From NCBI GenBank assembly GCA_002238805.1, contig MPNB01000023.1, positions 1-45,603 of the forward strand: a stretch of 45,603 bases of DNA, written 5' to 3'. The notes below the pieces were generated by a model. The model searched no databases, was not told the DNA's origin, and was given only the letters and a program-made list of their open reading frames with translations. The translations under genes were made by a program, and so were the position numbers. Source of the DNA: Rhodothermaceae bacterium bin80. Lineage in GTDB: Bacteria > Bacteroidota > Rhodothermia > Rhodothermales > Bin80. Positions 44,674 to 45,603 of this stretch are shown one piece after another (the stretch's first letter is position 1; each line of letters opens with the position of its first letter).

Positions 44674-45603
44674 TCGAACGGCCACTCCGATTGGTGCAGC
44701 CGGAGACAGCAGGCGATCCCATGGGAGGTCTGTTGTGGACCCGCCGTTCGCTATCAAAGTTATCCGTAGCCTTGAAGGAACATGGAATCAAGGTCTGTCC
44801 GACTACCGTGGGGAAGTGGCTCCGCTCTTGTGACTACTCCCCGCGAGTGAATTGGAAGTGTCTCAGTCGTACCGCACCGCCAGAACGGGATGAACAATTC
44901 TTGAAGATCTTTGCTCTGATTGAAGATTGTCGCGCAAAGGGCATTGGTGTGATCAGTGTGGACACCAAGAAGAAAGAATTGATCGGGCGATTCGCCAACG
45001 CCGGGGCCGTCTGGTGCAAGACCCCAACACGGGTCAACGATCATGACTTCCGGTCTCAAGCCAAGGGCCGGGCGGTGCCCTATGGAATCTACGATTTGCA
45101 GGCCAATCGCGGTACCGTCTTTGTCGGAGATTCCAGCGACACCCCAGCGTTCGCTGTGGATTGTATCACGCACTGGTTCAACACCGAAGGGCGAAAGCAC
45201 TACCCGGATGCCGACCAACTCGTGATTCTGGCCGACTGCGGAGGATCCAACAGCAATCGCGCGCGGGCATGGAAGTATTTCCTGCAAAAAAATCTTTGCG
45301 ATCCGCATCAGCTACAGGTTACGGTGGCCCATTATCCCAGCGGTTCAAGCAAGTGGAACCCCATCGAACATCGCCTCTTTAGTCCCATCAGCTGCAACTG
45401 GGCTGGACGCCCCCTGGACAGCTGGGAGACCATGCTGAACTACATTCGCACCACGACCAACAAGTCTGGATTACGTGTAGACGCAGTTCGAGTGACCAAG
45501 CAATATCAGACCGGAGTTAAGATCAGCAAAGAACAGATGGCTGAGCTTAAACTTACCTCCAACAAAATACTCCCCAAGTGGAACTACGATATCTATCCGA
45601 ATG
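44670..45603 (+). CDS. ISAzo13-like transposase, ORF B (cut by window end)
   Basis: In the -1 frame the sequence continues through VQPETAGDPMGGLLWTRRSL and ISVDTKKKELIGRFANAG (first catalytic Asp), VILADCGGSNSNR (second Asp) and SGSSKWNPIEHRLFS (Glu), the DDE set of ISAzo13 transposases. The frame stays open to the last base. It can be reached by -1 slippage on the A8 run, or by re-initiation at ATG 44670, whose ATGA overlaps the ORF A stop. The right end of the element lies outside the window. Confidence 0.85.
   Translation, partial: MIERPLRLVQPETAGDPMGGLLWTRRSLSKLSVALKEHGIKVCPTTVGKWLRSCDYSPRVNWKCLSRTAPPERDEQFLKIFALIEDCRAKGIGVISVDTKKKELIGRFANAGAVWCKTPTRVNDHDFRSQAKGRAVPYGIYDLQANRGTVFVGDSSDTPAFAVDCITHWFNTEGRKHYPDADQLVILADCGGSNSNRARAWKYFLQKNLCDPHQLQVTVAHYPSGSSKWNPIEHRLFSPISCNWAGRPLDSWETMLNYIRTTTNKSGLRVDAVRVTKQYQTGVKISKEQMAELKLTSNKILPKWNYDIYPN

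Overview
The window looks like a chromosomal segment from a member of the Bacteroidota/Rhodothermota branch, probably close to Rhodothermia or Balneolia. The signs are: an atpD-atpC pair standing apart from the other ATP synthase genes; a sigma-54 activator next to an LptE-family lipoprotein, with miaB nearby; a DUF3078-like outer membrane protein; a large zinc metalloprotease of the DUF5117/DUF4953 type; 6-bladed beta-propeller lipoproteins; and a few promoter boxes of the TAnnTTTG type. The placement is inferred from gene content only. No rRNA or tRNA gene was seen.

Layout. 1-381: a short CRISPR array (four identical 37-nt repeats) with no cas genes in view. 705-7460: MFS transporter, outer membrane protein, atpC/atpD and a secreted metalloprotease. 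7474-12666: the most interesting locus, a tightly coupled three-gene operon. It encodes a RecQ-type helicase fused to a phosphoribosyltransferase domain, followed by two proteins that together carry three degenerate DprA-like modules. This recalls the ShosTA defence/toxin-antitoxin pair (PRTase plus DprA) but has a helicase and a triplicated DprA. 12671-13669: thiL.

13706-17900 is an accessory island. It holds an FRG-domain gene without a usable start, a small conserved protein whose start region is a 15-nt tandem repeat, a possible membrane peptide, and an adenine methyltransferase overlapping a probable restriction endonuclease. A roughly 75-bp imperfect direct repeat lies at both edges. 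Then come a beta-propeller lipoprotein and an ISNCY-like transposase relic.

20069-24980 (minus strand) is a compact operon: sigma-54 activator, LptE, family 2 glycosyltransferase, TPR-like protein and anmK. miaB lies at 31127-32566 on the same strand. The roughly 6 kb between miaB and the activator is a graveyard and accessory insert: a decayed sulfatase, a decayed FkbM-type methyltransferase, a dead IS1595 transposase, a 32-bp inverted repeat, and two small-gene modules. One module pairs a membrane/coiled-coil protein with a very small ORF. The other pairs a 118-aa protein with an ImmA/IrrE-like protein that has lost its HExxH.

32653-35562 holds a secreted protein and ribE/ribD. 35826-36840 is a scrap heap of a group II intron RT fragment and an IS1595 fragment. 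36871-38943 encodes a lipoprotein with tryptophan heptads, a frameshifted cysteine-rich secreted peptide and a frameshifted beta-propeller lipoprotein. 39402-43566 holds a cupin, a GH13 amylase, two OsmC-family proteins and a DUF4097-like repeat protein. The window ends inside an ISAzo13-like insertion sequence whose two frames meet at an A8 run.

Housekeeping genes (ATP synthase, thiamine, riboflavin, MiaB, muropeptide recycling, envelope assembly) form the backbone. Defence-type and mobile DNA occupies the joints between them.
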